Notes under the pieces: generated by a model
What the model was told of the DNA's origin: nothing
Seen by the model: the letters and a program-made list of their open reading frames with translations, nothing else
Databases searched by the model: none
Translations under genes and position numbers: made by a program
Shown: positions 37,483-47,711 of the stretch, piece after piece
Layout of the letters: each line of letters begins with the position of its first letter
How positions within the stretch are numbered: the stretch's first letter is position 1
Assembly (NCBI RefSeq): GCF_001269655.1
Contig: NZ_LHVE01000007.1
Span: forward strand, 62,001-126,000
Source of the DNA: Pseudomonas thivervalensis
GTDB taxonomy: Bacteria > Pseudomonadota > Gammaproteobacteria > Pseudomonadales > Pseudomonadaceae
DNA: 64,000 nt
Reading direction: 5' to 3'

Positions 37483-38286
37483 TCAGAGATCCTGAGTGGT
37501 GGAATCGGTTGCGGTCAAAAAGTCGAGCAGGGTTTGGTTGAAGCGTTCGGGTTGATCCAGTGGGGTAGCGTGCCGTGAATCGGCGATGACCACCAGCCGT
37601 GCGTTGGGCAACTGCTCAACATAGGCTTCTTTCAGCGCCACCGGGGTGTAGTCGTGGTCGGCGCAGATGACGAGGGTTGGACAGGCGACCTGTGAAAGTC
37701 GTTCCTGAACGCCCCAGCCGACGATTGCATCGAAGCTGGCGAGATAAGCACGTTTGTCGTTCTTTGCCCAGCGTCGAGCCATTTCCAGGCGTAACTCGGT
37801 TTGTTCAGGCCTGGGGAACAACTTGGCACCCAGGGCCTTGCCGATGGTTTCCAGGCTGAGCAGGCGCATCAGGCTCCAGCGCTTGAACCACTGCCAGCAA
37901 TCGTCGGGCGTGCGGATCTTGACCTCCGGCGCGCTGTTGACGATGCACAGGCTCTTGACCCGTTCAGGCTCGTCCACCGCCAATTGGAAACAGATCATGC
38001 CGCCCATGGACCAGCCCACCAGGTGCACCGGGCCGAGGTCGAGGTGTTCGATCAGCGCGCTCAGGTCGGCGCTGAAGCCAGCGATGCTGTAGCGCTCGCG
38101 GGGTTTATCGGAGCGGCCATGGCCGCGCACATCCATCACGATCAGGCGGTAGCGGGCGGACAGCGTCGGGATCTGCTTTTCCCAGTCCTGGGTGCTGGAG
38201 CCCAGCCCGTGGACCAGCACCAAGGGCGTGCCGTGGCCGTATTCCTCGTAGTGCAGGTTGCAACCTTCGTGCTCGAAATAGGCCAT
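37483..38286 (-). CDS. Alpha/beta hydrolase
   Basis: A 267-residue alpha/beta-hydrolase. The oxyanion region is [10 protein letters not shown], the nucleophile elbow [10 protein letters not shown], the acid is Asp in CADHDYTP and the base is His in [11 protein letters not shown]. It resembles 3-oxoadipate enol-lactonase in general layout, but the catechol-pathway genes are missing nearby. It lies between the LysR gene (14 bases upstream) and ppiA (4 bases downstream) and was probably transcribed with both. The substrate is unknown. Confidence 0.88.
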   Translation of the reverse strand: MAYFEHEGCNLHYEEYGHGTPLVLVHGLGSSTQDWEKQIPTLSARYRLIVMDVRGHGRSDKPRERYSIAGFSADLSALIEHLDLGPVHLVGWSMGGMICFQLAVDEPERVKSLCIVNSAPEVKIRTPDDCWQWFKRWSLMRLLSLETIGKALGAKLFPRPEQTELRLEMARRWAKNDKRAYLASFDAIVGWGVQERLSQVACPTLVICADHDYTPVALKEAYVEQLPNARLVVIADSRHATPLDQPERFNQTLLDFLTATDSTTQDL

Positions 38287-38300
38287 CGGCGAAATCCTTG

Positions 38301-39224
38301 TCAGGCTTGTTCAGGGGCGGCGAACGGCGCATCCAGCGGCGCGGTGTCGAAGGTGCGCAGCAATTCGATCAGGATTTGCGTGGCCGGGCCCAGGGGTTTT
38401 TCCTTGTTTGAAAAAAGATAGAAGGTCGAATTGCGGCTGCCTCCCTGTTCCAAGGGTAGACGCTTGAGCACGCCTTCCTTGAGTTCCCGCTCGATCATGT
38501 GCCGGGGCAGCCAGGCGAACCCCAGGCCGCTGCCGACAAAACTCGCGGCGGTGGCCAGGCTGCCCACGGTCCAGCGCTGTTCGGCGCCGAGCCAGCCGAC
38601 GTCGCGGGGCTGCTGGCGACCGGAGTCGCGGATGACCACTTGCAACTGGCTTTCCAGGTCCTGGAAGTTCAGCTCGCGATTGAGGCGGTGCAGGGCATGC
38701 TCGGGGTGGGCCACCGCGATGAATTCCACATCGCTCAATTCCGCACCCAAATAGCCGGGAATGCTGAAACCGCTGATGGCCAGGTCGGCCACGCCTTCGA
38801 GCAGCACTTCTTCGACACCCGACAGCACTTCTTCGCGCAGCCGCACCCGGCAGCCACGGCTTTGCGGCATGAACGCGGTCAAGGCACGAACGAGGCGGGC
38901 GTTCGGATAGGCCGCGTCGACCACCAGGCGTACTTCGGCTTCCCAACCTTGCTCCATGTGGTGGGCCAGGTCTTCCAATTGGCTGGCCTGTTTCACCAGT
39001 TGCCGCGAGCGGCGCAGCAGCACACCGCCGGCTTCGGTCAACACGGCCTTGCGCCCATCGATGCGCAGCAACGGTACGCCGAGTTGATCCTGCATGCGGG
39101 CCACGGTGTAGCTCACTGATGACTGGGAGCGATGCAGCACGTCAGCGGCCTGGGCGAAACCGCCGTGGTCGACTACGGCCTGCAGGGTGCGCCATTGATC
39201 CAGGGTCACGCGGGGCGCTTTCAT
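38301..39224 (-). CDS. LysR-type transcriptional regulator
   Basis: A 307-residue protein. The N-terminal winged helix-turn-helix is typical of LysR proteins (TLQAVVDHGGFAQAADVLHRSQSSVSYTV), followed by the linker and substrate-binding domain. The ATG at 39224-39222 (MKAPRVTLDQW) is used; a longer reading to 39314 is not conserved. It heads a minus-strand run with the hydrolase and is divergent from the small secreted protein gene at 39275, so it may control either. The effector is unknown. Confidence 0.9.
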   Translation of the reverse strand: MKAPRVTLDQWRTLQAVVDHGGFAQAADVLHRSQSSVSYTVARMQDQLGVPLLRIDGRKAVLTEAGGVLLRRSRQLVKQASQLEDLAHHMEQGWEAEVRLVVDAAYPNARLVRALTAFMPQSRGCRVRLREEVLSGVEEVLLEGVADLAISGFSIPGYLGAELSDVEFIAVAHPEHALHRLNRELNFQDLESQLQVVIRDSGRQQPRDVGWLGAEQRWTVGSLATAASFVGSGLGFAWLPRHMIERELKEGVLKRLPLEQGGSRNSTFYLFSNKEKPLGPATQILIELLRTFDTAPLDAPFAAPEQA

Positions 39225-39274
39225 ATCGGGCTCCTCTTGTCCTAAGCTGGCGGTCCCTTGGTGGAGACTGCCGA

Positions 39275-39589
39275 ATGAAGAAAATCTGTTGTGTGGTGCT
39301 GGCCTTGCTGCCACTGACTGCGTTTGCCTACCCGATCGATGTGGAAAAACACCTCAACGGCCTGAGCATCGACTACAACGCCTATGACACCGATGCCGAC
39401 ATCGGTTCCATCCAGGTCAACAACTACGGCAGCACCGACGCGGCCTGCACCGTGGTTTTCAACAATGGCCCCGAGGCACCGCGCACCCGCAGGATCGAAG
39501 TCGCCGCCGGCAAGTTCAAGAACGCCACCGCCAAGTTCAACCGCAACATCATCAAGCTGCGCATCAAGCTGACCTGTCAGCCGAAATAG
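39275..39589 (+). CDS. Small secreted protein of unknown function
   Basis: A 104-residue protein with a signal peptide (MKKICCVVLALLPLTAFA, cleavage probably after AFA). The mature part has two Cys residues (AACTVVF and LTCQPK) that could form a disulfide, and many basic residues near the C-terminus. I do not recognise the family. It is divergent from the LysR gene with 50 bases between the starts; the regulator may act on it. Confidence 0.75.
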   Translation: MKKICCVVLALLPLTAFAYPIDVEKHLNGLSIDYNAYDTDADIGSIQVNNYGSTDAACTVVFNNGPEAPRTRRIEVAAGKFKNATAKFNRNIIKLRIKLTCQPK

Positions 39590-39636
39590 CCCGGCAGCGG
39601 GGCAGGTGACATTGCTTGCTCCGCTTATAAACGAAA

Positions 39637-39680
39637 ATATCGATGCTTTACAGCAGTTATTTGCGCTTTTTCATCGATAT
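39637..39680. promoter_or_regulatory. Spaced inverted repeat upstream of azoR
   Basis: ATATCGATG at 39637-39645 and its exact inverse CATCGATAT at 39672-39680 are separated by 26 bases, about 60 bases before the azoR start. It could be an operator for a dimeric regulator; which one is unknown. Confidence 0.35.
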
Positions 39681-39739
39681 GCTCACGTTTAATCTTCACT
39701 CCATCGACTGACAACATTCTCAGATGGAGCCTACAAGCC

Positions 39740-40339
39740 ATGTCCCGCGTTCTGATCATCGAAAGCAGTGCCCGCCAGCAAGACTCGGTTTCCCGCCAAC
39801 TGACCCAGACGTTCATCAGCCAGTGGAAAGCTGCGCACCCGGCCGACGAAATCAGCGTTCGCGACCTGGCCATCAACCCGGTGCCGCACCTGGATGCCAA
39901 CCTGCTGGGCGGCTGGATGAAGCCTGTCGAACAGCGCAACGACATTGAAAACGCTTCCCTGGAACGCTCCAACCAACTGACCGATGAGCTGCTGGCTGCC
40001 GACGTACTGGTGATGGCGGCACCGATGTACAACTTCGCCATTCCCAGCACCCTGAAGGCCTGGCTCGACCACGTGCTGCGTGCCGGCGTGACGTTCAAAT
40101 ACACCCCCACCGGACCCCAAGGCCTGCTGGCCGACAAGCGCGCCTTCGTGCTCACCGCCCGCGGCGGCATTCACGCCGGAGGCAGCACCGACCATCAGGA
40201 ACCCTACCTGCGCCAGGTCATGGGCTTCATCGGTATCCACGACGTGACCTTCATCCATGCCGAGGGCATGAACCTGGGTGGCGAGTTCCAGGAGAAGGGT
40301 TTGAATCAGGCCAACGCCAAACTGTCCCAGGTCGCCTGA
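39740..40339 (+). CDS. azoR: FMN-dependent NADH-azoreductase
   Basis: A 199-residue flavodoxin-like quinone/azo reductase. The FMN loops are SSARQQDSVSRQL near the N-terminus, APMYNFAIPSTLKAWLDHV in the middle and TARGGIHAGG, all standard for AzoR. It reduces quinones and azo dyes with two electrons from NADH and protects against quinone stress. It is transcribed alone and ends before a strong terminator. Confidence 0.93.
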   Translation: MSRVLIIESSARQQDSVSRQLTQTFISQWKAAHPADEISVRDLAINPVPHLDANLLGGWMKPVEQRNDIENASLERSNQLTDELLAADVLVMAAPMYNFAIPSTLKAWLDHVLRAGVTFKYTPTGPQGLLADKRAFVLTARGGIHAGGSTDHQEPYLRQVMGFIGIHDVTFIHAEGMNLGGEFQEKGLNQANAKLSQVA

Positions 40340-40446
40340 TCCGTTAATCCTCAGGTAATCGCCAGGTGGTCTAGTGACTTGGCGCTTCCCTTCAAACCGT
40401 TTTGCGCATCGAACCTCCCTTTGCACTTATTGCTCCTGAGTGCATC

Positions 40447-40485
40447 AGCCCGATTGAACGCTTGAGCGAGATCGGGCTTTTTTTT
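40447..40485 (+). terminator. Intrinsic terminator downstream of azoR
   Basis: AGCCCGAT and ATCGGGCT make an eight-pair stem whose loop contains a smaller hairpin (CGCTTGAGCG). Eight Ts follow. Confidence 0.88.
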
Positions 40486-40537
40486 GCCTGGATGATCTGC
40501 GCTGGAGTGTGTGCCTGCTCCCCAAACGGCGATGGGC

Positions 40538-41239
40538 TCAGGGGACGAACGCCATGACGGAAACAGGAGAACCCGAGCCCTCTTTCAGTCGGAGCACGCC
40601 AATGACCAGTGTCGTGCCTTTCGCCGGTAGCTGATCGAGATGAGTCAGGCACTCGAGAACGATGCCGTCTTTCGCCAGAATCTGGCGGTTGGTGGCGTAA
40701 ACCGTATCCTGGCCCGGGTCGACGCCATGGGTATCGATACCGACGCCAGCTATCCGGCGTTCCTCTAGCAGAAAGTGTGTGGTCGCGGCGCCTATGCCGG
40801 GAAAGTGCGGGCCGTTCGCATCTTCATTGATAAAGCGCTTGGGGTCGTCCCACAGGGCTTGCCACCCCGTGTAAAACAGCACAACAGAACCCGGGTCGAT
40901 ACGCCCATGAACCTGCTCCCATTTTTCGACATCCTGAATGCCGATCACATAGTCTGGATGGTCCCGGGCCTGGAGACGTACATCGATCACGACGGCCGGT
41001 CTGACCAGGGACGCTGGCTCATAGGTGTCAATCCCGATGGCATTGGGGAAGAAGGTGTTCGGCGCGTTCATATGGGTTGCACTGTGCTCGCCCATGCCGA
41101 AGCGTCGCAGGTAATACCCATCCTTTTCCGGTGATGCCACTCCATCGAATGTCACCGGAGGGTCGCCAGGCCAAAGTGGAATGTCCGGGCTGATGATATG
41201 GCTGAGGTCGATAATTTTTCGAAACTCGATACGTTGCAT
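40538..41239 (-). CDS. Cyclase family protein (kynurenine formamidase-like)
   Basis: A 233-residue protein of the metal-dependent cyclase fold. The N-terminal DLSHIISPDIPLWPGDP and the metal motif HSATHMNAPNTFF are recognisable. In KynB the latter reads HxGTHxDxPxH; here the Asp is Asn and the last His is lost, so the metal site differs. The function is therefore open: hydrolase of amide or lactone bonds is the family expectation. AAGGAAG lies eight bases before the ATG at 41239 on the minus strand. Confidence 0.8.
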   Translation of the reverse strand: MQRIEFRKIIDLSHIISPDIPLWPGDPPVTFDGVASPEKDGYYLRRFGMGEHSATHMNAPNTFFPNAIGIDTYEPASLVRPAVVIDVRLQARDHPDYVIGIQDVEKWEQVHGRIDPGSVVLFYTGWQALWDDPKRFINEDANGPHFPGIGAATTHFLLEERRIAGVGIDTHGVDPGQDTVYATNRQILAKDGIVLECLTHLDQLPAKGTTLVIGVLRLKEGSGSPVSVMAFVP

Positions 41240-41408
41240 TCGTTTGGCTTCCTTATCCTCTGCGAAAATTTGAGCGATATTGGTCGACAGTACTGCGGTC
41301 AGCGCATTGATAGGGCCGTGACCCCGACTTGTGTTCAGTAACGACCGCCATACTCGCACCGGCCCCTTAAACCCGCTATCGTCGCCGCCATTCGAAACGA
41401 GGGGCGGT

Positions 41409-42275
41409 ATGGGCTATCTACTGTTTGTGACATTGATCCAGGCGTTTTCCTTCAGCCTGATCGGCGAGTACCTGGCCGGGCATGTGGACAGTTATTTCGC
41501 GGTGCTGGTGCGCGTGGTACTGGCGGGACTGGTATTCATTCCGTTGACGCGCTGGCGCCAGGTGGAGCCGTCGTTCATGCGCGGTATGCTGTTGATCGGT
41601 GCCTTGCAGTTCGGCGTGACCTACGTCTGCCTGTACCTGAGCTTCCGGGTGTTGACGGTGCCCGAGGTGCTGCTGTTTACCATCCTTACACCTTTGCACG
41701 TGACCTTGATCGAAGACGCGCTGAACCGTCGCTTCAATCCCTGGGCACTGATTGCGGCGCTGGTGGCCGTGGCCGGTGCGGCGGTGATTCGTTATGACCG
41801 GATCAATCCGGACTTCTTCATGGGCTTCTTGCTGCTGCAACTGGCCAACTTCACCTATGCCGCCGGGCAGGTGCTCTACAAACACCTGGTGGCCCGCCAC
41901 CCGAGCGATCTGCCGCATTACCGGCGTTTCGGTTACTTCTATCTCGGTGCGCTGATGGTGGCGTTGCCGGCGTTCCTGCTGTTCGGCAAGTCCAACTTCT
42001 GGCCCGAAGCGCCGTTGCAATGGGGTGTGCTGGTATTCCTTGGCCTGGTCTCCACCGCGCTGGGGCTGTACTGGTGGAACAAAGGCGCGTGCCAGGTCAA
42101 CGGCGGGACGCTGGCGGTGATGAACAACCTGCACGTGCCGGTGGGGCTGCTGGTGAACCTGCTGATCTGGAACCAGCACGAGGCACTGGGGCGATTGCTG
42201 CTGGGTGGGTCGGTGATCTTGGCGGCGGTGTGGATCAGTCGGTTGGGGGTTCGCCAACCGCCAGCTACACGCTGA
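41409..42275 (+). CDS. YigM-type EamA carrier (possible biotin transporter)
   Basis: A 288-residue ten-helix carrier. Two stretches match E. coli YigM closely as I remember it: SLIGEYLAGHVDSYFAVLVRV near the N-terminus and VMNNLHVPVGLLVNLLIWNQ near the C-terminus. YigM has been reported as a biotin uptake carrier. The same role is likely but unproven here. The start chosen is the ATG at 41409 (MGYLLFV) because a longer reading upstream adds a hydrophilic stretch with no match. Confidence 0.87.
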   Translation: MGYLLFVTLIQAFSFSLIGEYLAGHVDSYFAVLVRVVLAGLVFIPLTRWRQVEPSFMRGMLLIGALQFGVTYVCLYLSFRVLTVPEVLLFTILTPLHVTLIEDALNRRFNPWALIAALVAVAGAAVIRYDRINPDFFMGFLLLQLANFTYAAGQVLYKHLVARHPSDLPHYRRFGYFYLGALMVALPAFLLFGKSNFWPEAPLQWGVLVFLGLVSTALGLYWWNKGACQVNGGTLAVMNNLHVPVGLLVNLLIWNQHEALGRLLLGGSVILAAVWISRLGVRQPPATR

Positions 42276-42280
42276 CCCCT

Positions 42281-42370
42281 TGTGGGAGCGAGCCTGCTCG
42301 CGAAGGCGTCGTGTCAGTCGGTATATCTGTTGTCTGACACTCCGCTTTCGCGAGCAGGCTCGCTCCCACA
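42281..42370. repeat. Type C REPIN
   Basis: A 90-base inverted pair, TGTGGGAGCGAGCCTGCTCGCG and its inverse, between the carrier and channel genes. Confidence 0.92.
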
Positions 42371-42408
42371 AGGGATCTCTGGTGTTTGAGGGGCATGGTG
42401 TTTGAAGG

Positions 42409-43707
42409 TCAAACCACCTGCTTCTGCGGCTCCGGCAGGTGGCTCGCCCCCAGCACCGCCGGCAACAATCCCGAGCGCAGGTCCGTGCCGCTCGGCTGCT
42501 GGTACAGGTTCAACCCGAACTCCGGCATCACCGCCAGCAGGTAATCGAAGATATCTCCCTGGATGCGCTCATAGTCCGCCCACGCGGTGGTGCGGGTGAA
42601 GCAGTAGATTTCCAGCGGAATGCCCTGGGCAGTGGTCTGCATCTGCCGGACCATGCAGGTCATGTTCGGCTGGATTTCCGGGTGGCTCTTCAAATAGGCC
42701 AGGGCATAGGCACGGAAGGTGCCCAGGTTGGTCATCCGCCGGCGGTTGGCCGACATGGCCGCGACGTTGCCCTGGGCCTCGTTCCAGGCCTTGAGCTCGG
42801 CCTGCTTGCGGCTGATGTAGTCGGTCAGCAGGCGGACCTGGGTCAGGTGCTGTTCCTCCTCGTCATGCAGGAAACGCACGCCGCTGGCGTCGATGAACAG
42901 GCTGCGCTTGATCCGTCGCCCGCCGGACTGCTGCATGCCACGCCAGTTCTTGAAGGACTCGGACATCAGTCGCCAAGTGGGGATCGAGACGATGGTCTTG
43001 TCGAAGTTCTGCACCTTGACCGTGTGCAGCGTGATGTCCACCACATCACCGTCGGCGCCGACCTGGGGCATCTCGATCCAGTCGCCGACCCGCAGCATGT
43101 CGTTGCTGGTCAACTGCACACTGGCGACGAACGACAGCAGCGTGTCCTTGTAGACCAACAGGATCACCGCCGACATCGCACCCAGGCCCGACAGCAGCAA
43201 CAACGGCGAGCGGTCGATCAGCGTGGCGACGATGATGATCGCGCCAAACACATACAGCACCATCTTCGTCAGTTGCACGTAGCCTTTGATCGAGCGAGTA
43301 CGCGCGTGTTCGGTGCGTGCGTAGACGTCCAGCAGGGCGCTGAGCAGGGCACTGAGGCTCAGCACCATGAACAGGATGGTGAACGCCAGGGCGACGTTGC
43401 CCAGGAAAATCATGCTGGTCTTGCTCAGTTCCGGCACCAGGTGCAGGCCGAATTGGATGATCAGCGACGGCGTCATCTGCGCCAGGCGATGAAAGACCTT
43501 GTTCTGGCGCAGGTCGTTGACCCAATGCAAGGCCGGTTGCCGCCCGAGCAATTTGGCGGCGTGCAGAATCAGATAGCGCGACACACGCCCCAGTACCAGG
43601 GCGATGACCAGCAGCAACATCAGGGCGAGGCTGGAATGCAGGAGCGGGTGCTGGTCAAGGGCACCCCAGAGGTCTTGGAGGTTGACCCAGAGTTGTTTGA
43701 TGTCCAT
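42409..43707 (-). CDS. Mechanosensitive ion channel of the MscS family (YbdG-like)
   Basis: A 432-residue protein with about five membrane helices and the MscS pore and beta-domain (SGLGAMSAVILLVYKDTLLSFVASVQL, then the MLRVGDWIEMPQVGADGDVVDI block). The C-terminal part, with RRIKRSLFIDASGVRFL and MTNLGTFRAYALAYLKSHP, matches the E. coli YbdG miniconductance channel. It releases solutes during hypo-osmotic shock. Divergent from the DEAD-box helicase gene. Confidence 0.92.
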   Translation of the reverse strand: MDIKQLWVNLQDLWGALDQHPLLHSSLALMLLLVIALVLGRVSRYLILHAAKLLGRQPALHWVNDLRQNKVFHRLAQMTPSLIIQFGLHLVPELSKTSMIFLGNVALAFTILFMVLSLSALLSALLDVYARTEHARTRSIKGYVQLTKMVLYVFGAIIIVATLIDRSPLLLLSGLGAMSAVILLVYKDTLLSFVASVQLTSNDMLRVGDWIEMPQVGADGDVVDITLHTVKVQNFDKTIVSIPTWRLMSESFKNWRGMQQSGGRRIKRSLFIDASGVRFLHDEEEQHLTQVRLLTDYISRKQAELKAWNEAQGNVAAMSANRRRMTNLGTFRAYALAYLKSHPEIQPNMTCMVRQMQTTAQGIPLEIYCFTRTTAWADYERIQGDIFDYLLAVMPEFGLNLYQQPSGTDLRSGLLPAVLGASHLPEPQKQVV

Positions 43708-43900
43708 GGACGAAACGATTCTTCTATAAAGACGCGACGGCGCGATTAGAGCATTTAAGCCCGCTCAAGTGACCGTTGATGCAATAACGGCTGATAAAAA
43801 TGCACTGATTTACCGCCGTTTGTATAAAGAAACTCGGCCTTCGCGCTCGAAACCGTTACCCTATGCAGCTGTTTTTTTGCATTTCTTCGAGGTAGCACCC

Positions 43901-45247
<1,347 letters not shown>

Positions 45248-45271
45248 GTCGACGGTAGTGCTTGATAAAAG

Positions 45272-45297
45272 AACCGGACTTTGAGTCCGGTTTTTTT
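45272..45297 (+). terminator. Intrinsic terminator after the DEAD-box helicase
   Basis: AACCGGACT and AGTCCGGTT form the stem around TTG, followed by a run of Ts to 45297. Confidence 0.92.
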
Positions 45298-45334
45298 ATG
45301 CGTGACTTAAAAACCCAAGATTGGCGCAGATCCC

Positions 45335-45460
45335 TGTGGCGAGGGAGCTTGCTCCCGCTGGGCTGCGCAGCAGCCCCCAACAAAACGGTTTGATTAACGC
45401 GCGGATACCAGACTTTTGGGGCGCTGCGCACCCCAGCGGGAGCAAGCTCCCTCGCCACAA
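45335..45460. repeat. Type A REP pair
   Basis: TGTGGCGAGGGAGCTTGCTC at the left and GAGCAAGCTCCCTCGCCACA at the right with a longer spacer (126 bases overall). Confidence 0.88.
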
Positions 45461-45484
45461 AAGCTGACCGTGCTCGCTCGGCAA

Positions 45485-45760
45485 TCACTCTGCCTTCTTC
45501 TGCGCCTCTTCCAACTCCTGCAAACGCTTATCGATCAACTGGCACTTGTCCGGCACATCCTTGCTGGCAGTCTCCATGTCCATTTTCTGCAACTCATCGT
45601 TGATTTCCTTGGCCTTGGCCGGGTTCTGTTCGGTGATCTTGGTCACTTCCTTGGCCAGTTGTTCACGCTTTACGGTCGCTTCCTCAGGCGTGCAAGTGGC
45701 CCAGGCGGGCAGGGCGCAGGTAAGGGACGCGGCGGCGGTGAGTGCAATGAGGGTTTTCAT
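45485..45760 (-). CDS. Small periplasmic coiled-coil protein
   Basis: A 91-residue protein with a signal peptide (MKTLIALTAAASLTCALPAWA). The mature part is charged and helical (KREQLAKEVTKITEQNPAKAKEINDELQKM) with two Cys residues that could pair. It looks like a small periplasmic protein of unknown function; I do not recognise it further. It points away from the CDI locus and its start lies about 220 bases from cdiB. Confidence 0.75.
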   Translation of the reverse strand: MKTLIALTAAASLTCALPAWATCTPEEATVKREQLAKEVTKITEQNPAKAKEINDELQKMDMETASKDVPDKCQLIDKRLQELEEAQKKAE

Positions 45761-45909
45761 GGCCTCGTATTCCTTTGTTGGGCGGTTAAACGGTGGAGGC
45801 CAGCCTGGGAAGAAAAGTTCATTTGACGATCGAGGCTTCGCTTTCGAAAGAGGGTCGCCGATTTCTGATGAATGGACGGGCTAATAGCCTCAAAGCCCAA
45901 TCCATTTAG

Positions 45910-45959
45910 TTGACGTCAAAATGATGGCTCATTAATATCGCGCCACTATTTTGATGTCA
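45910..45959 (+). promoter_or_regulatory. Promoter with overlapping palindromic operator upstream of cdiB
   Basis: A sigma-70 promoter can be read: -35 TTGACG (45910-45915), a 17-base spacer and -10 TAATAT (45933-45938). A spaced palindrome overlaps it: TGACGTCAAAAT (45911-45922) and ATTTTGATGTCA (45948-45959), inverted with one mismatch. The left arm covers the -35 region and the right arm the start region, as expected of a repressor site. It is about 40-70 bases before the cdiB ATG. Confidence 0.5.
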
Positions 45960-45981
45960 CTTTCCGCTCGAGGGATCGAAC

Positions 45982-47688
45982 ATGTCCTCACCCGCCTTTT
46001 GGGCGAGGTTGTGCGTGGCTTTGCTATGCCTTTCTCCACTGACCCTGGCTCACGCCGCCCCCACGCCTGGCGACACGGACTTGATCCGCGAGCGCCAGAA
46101 TCGCTTGCTCGAAGAGCAGCGCCGTCGCCTGGAGGAACTCAAGGACCTGCCCGGGAAGGAGGCCAAGCCGAGCCAGCCAACAACACCTGCCGATAGCCGT
46201 TGCTTCCCCATCAAGACCCTCGAGCTCAAGGGCGCCGACAGTCTTTCCGCCGGCGAGCGCGAGCAGTTGCTCAAGCCCTACATCGGTCAATGCTTGGGCG
46301 TGCCGCAGCTTAACGAGCTGCTCAAAGTCATCACCGACCATTACATCGAAAAAGGCCTGGTCACCAGCCGCGCCTATCTGCCGCAGCAGGATCTTTCCAG
46401 CGGTCAGCTGCAAGTGCTGGTGGTGGAAGGGCGGCTGGAAGGTCTGAAGGGCGCCGAGACCAGCCAGCTATCGGACCGCGAGTTGGCGATGGCCTTTCCC
46501 GGCAAGGCCGGTGACCTGGTCAACCTGCGGGAAATCGAGCAGATGGTCGATCAGCTCAATCGCCTGCCGTCGAACCAGGCAAAGATGGAACTGACCCCCG
46601 GCCAGAACGTCGGCGGCAGTGAGGTGCGGGTCACCAATGAACCGAAAAAGCCTTGGCGCGCCGGCCTGTCGCGCAGCAACGACGGCCAGCGCAGCACCGG
46701 CGAGCAGCAGTGGGGCAGCAGTTTCGAATGGGACAGCCCCTTGGGCCTGGCCGACCAGTTGATGTTGCGCGGCGGCCACGACGCGATGACCGACCACCAG
46801 CACACCTCCAACAACGCCATGCTCTATTACAACCTGCCCTGGGGCTGGTGGAACGTCAGTTACACCTACAGCCAGAGCGAATACCGCTCGCAGATCCCGG
46901 CCAACGGTTTCAACTTCAAGCAGACCGGCGACAGCCAGAACCATCAGTTGCGGGTCGAGCGGGTGATCCACCGCGACGCCCTGAGCAAGACCTCCCTCAA
47001 TACGGGCCTGGCGTACCTGCGCACCAACAACTTTATCGAAGACAGCAAGCTGGCGGTGAGCAGCAATCGGCTCAGCGAAGCGCAGTTCGGCATCAACCAT
47101 GGCCGGCGGGTTGGCAATGCTTTCGTCAACCTCGACTTGGGCATGCAAGAGGGGATCGGCGCCTTCGATGCCCAGGACGACAACGATCCGGGTCCCGGCC
47201 AGGCCGATGCCCGCTACCGCAAATACACCGCCACCGCCAGCTACCTGCAACCGTTCCAGGTGTGGGGCGAGTCCTTCAGCTTCAGCAGCCTGATGACTGG
47301 CCAGCGCAGCGAAGACGTGCTGTTCAGCCCGCAGCGCATGAGCCTGGGCGGCCAGTCATCGATCCGTGGCTATAAGGATCAGTCGCTGTCCGGCGACAGC
47401 GGCGGCTACTGGCGCAATGACCTGCGTTGGAGCCGCCCGGTGACCCTGGAATGGCTGCGCCCGGTGTTCGCCGAATACGGCACCAGCTTCGGTTACGACC
47501 AAGGCGTGATTCGCGGTGATCGCTACAACGGCGATCAGCACGGGCGCATGTCCAGCAACTCGCTGGAGCTGTTCGCCCGTGGTGAACACCTGAACGCCAG
47601 CGTCACGTTCGCCCATTCCCTGGAACGCCCGGATGCCCTGACCGAGCGCGAAGCGCCGATCTATTTCCGCGTGGATGTATCCATTTAA
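45982..47688 (+). CDS. cdiB: CdiB/TpsB outer-membrane transporter (ShlB/FhaC/HecB family)
   Basis: A 568-residue two-partner secretion exporter. Signal peptide about residues 1-25 (ends AHA), then the N-terminal helix, then POTRA domains (CFPIKTLELKGADSLSAGERE and SRAYLPQQDLSSGQLQVLVVEGRLEG), then a 16-strand barrel with the conserved loop-6 motif SIRGYKDQSLSGDSGGY. It sits in the outer membrane and carries the CdiA filament to the surface. It starts 23 bases beyond the right arm of the putative operator and ends 23 bases before the cdiA ATG. Confidence 0.94.
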   Translation: MSSPAFWARLCVALLCLSPLTLAHAAPTPGDTDLIRERQNRLLEEQRRRLEELKDLPGKEAKPSQPTTPADSRCFPIKTLELKGADSLSAGEREQLLKPYIGQCLGVPQLNELLKVITDHYIEKGLVTSRAYLPQQDLSSGQLQVLVVEGRLEGLKGAETSQLSDRELAMAFPGKAGDLVNLREIEQMVDQLNRLPSNQAKMELTPGQNVGGSEVRVTNEPKKPWRAGLSRSNDGQRSTGEQQWGSSFEWDSPLGLADQLMLRGGHDAMTDHQHTSNNAMLYYNLPWGWWNVSYTYSQSEYRSQIPANGFNFKQTGDSQNHQLRVERVIHRDALSKTSLNTGLAYLRTNNFIEDSKLAVSSNRLSEAQFGINHGRRVGNAFVNLDLGMQEGIGAFDAQDDNDPGPGQADARYRKYTATASYLQPFQVWGESFSFSSLMTGQRSEDVLFSPQRMSLGGQSSIRGYKDQSLSGDSGGYWRNDLRWSRPVTLEWLRPVFAEYGTSFGYDQGVIRGDRYNGDQHGRMSSNSLELFARGEHLNASVTFAHSLERPDALTEREAPIYFRVDVSI

Positions 47689-47711
47689 TTTTGCTGCAAC
47701 GAGACCTGAAC

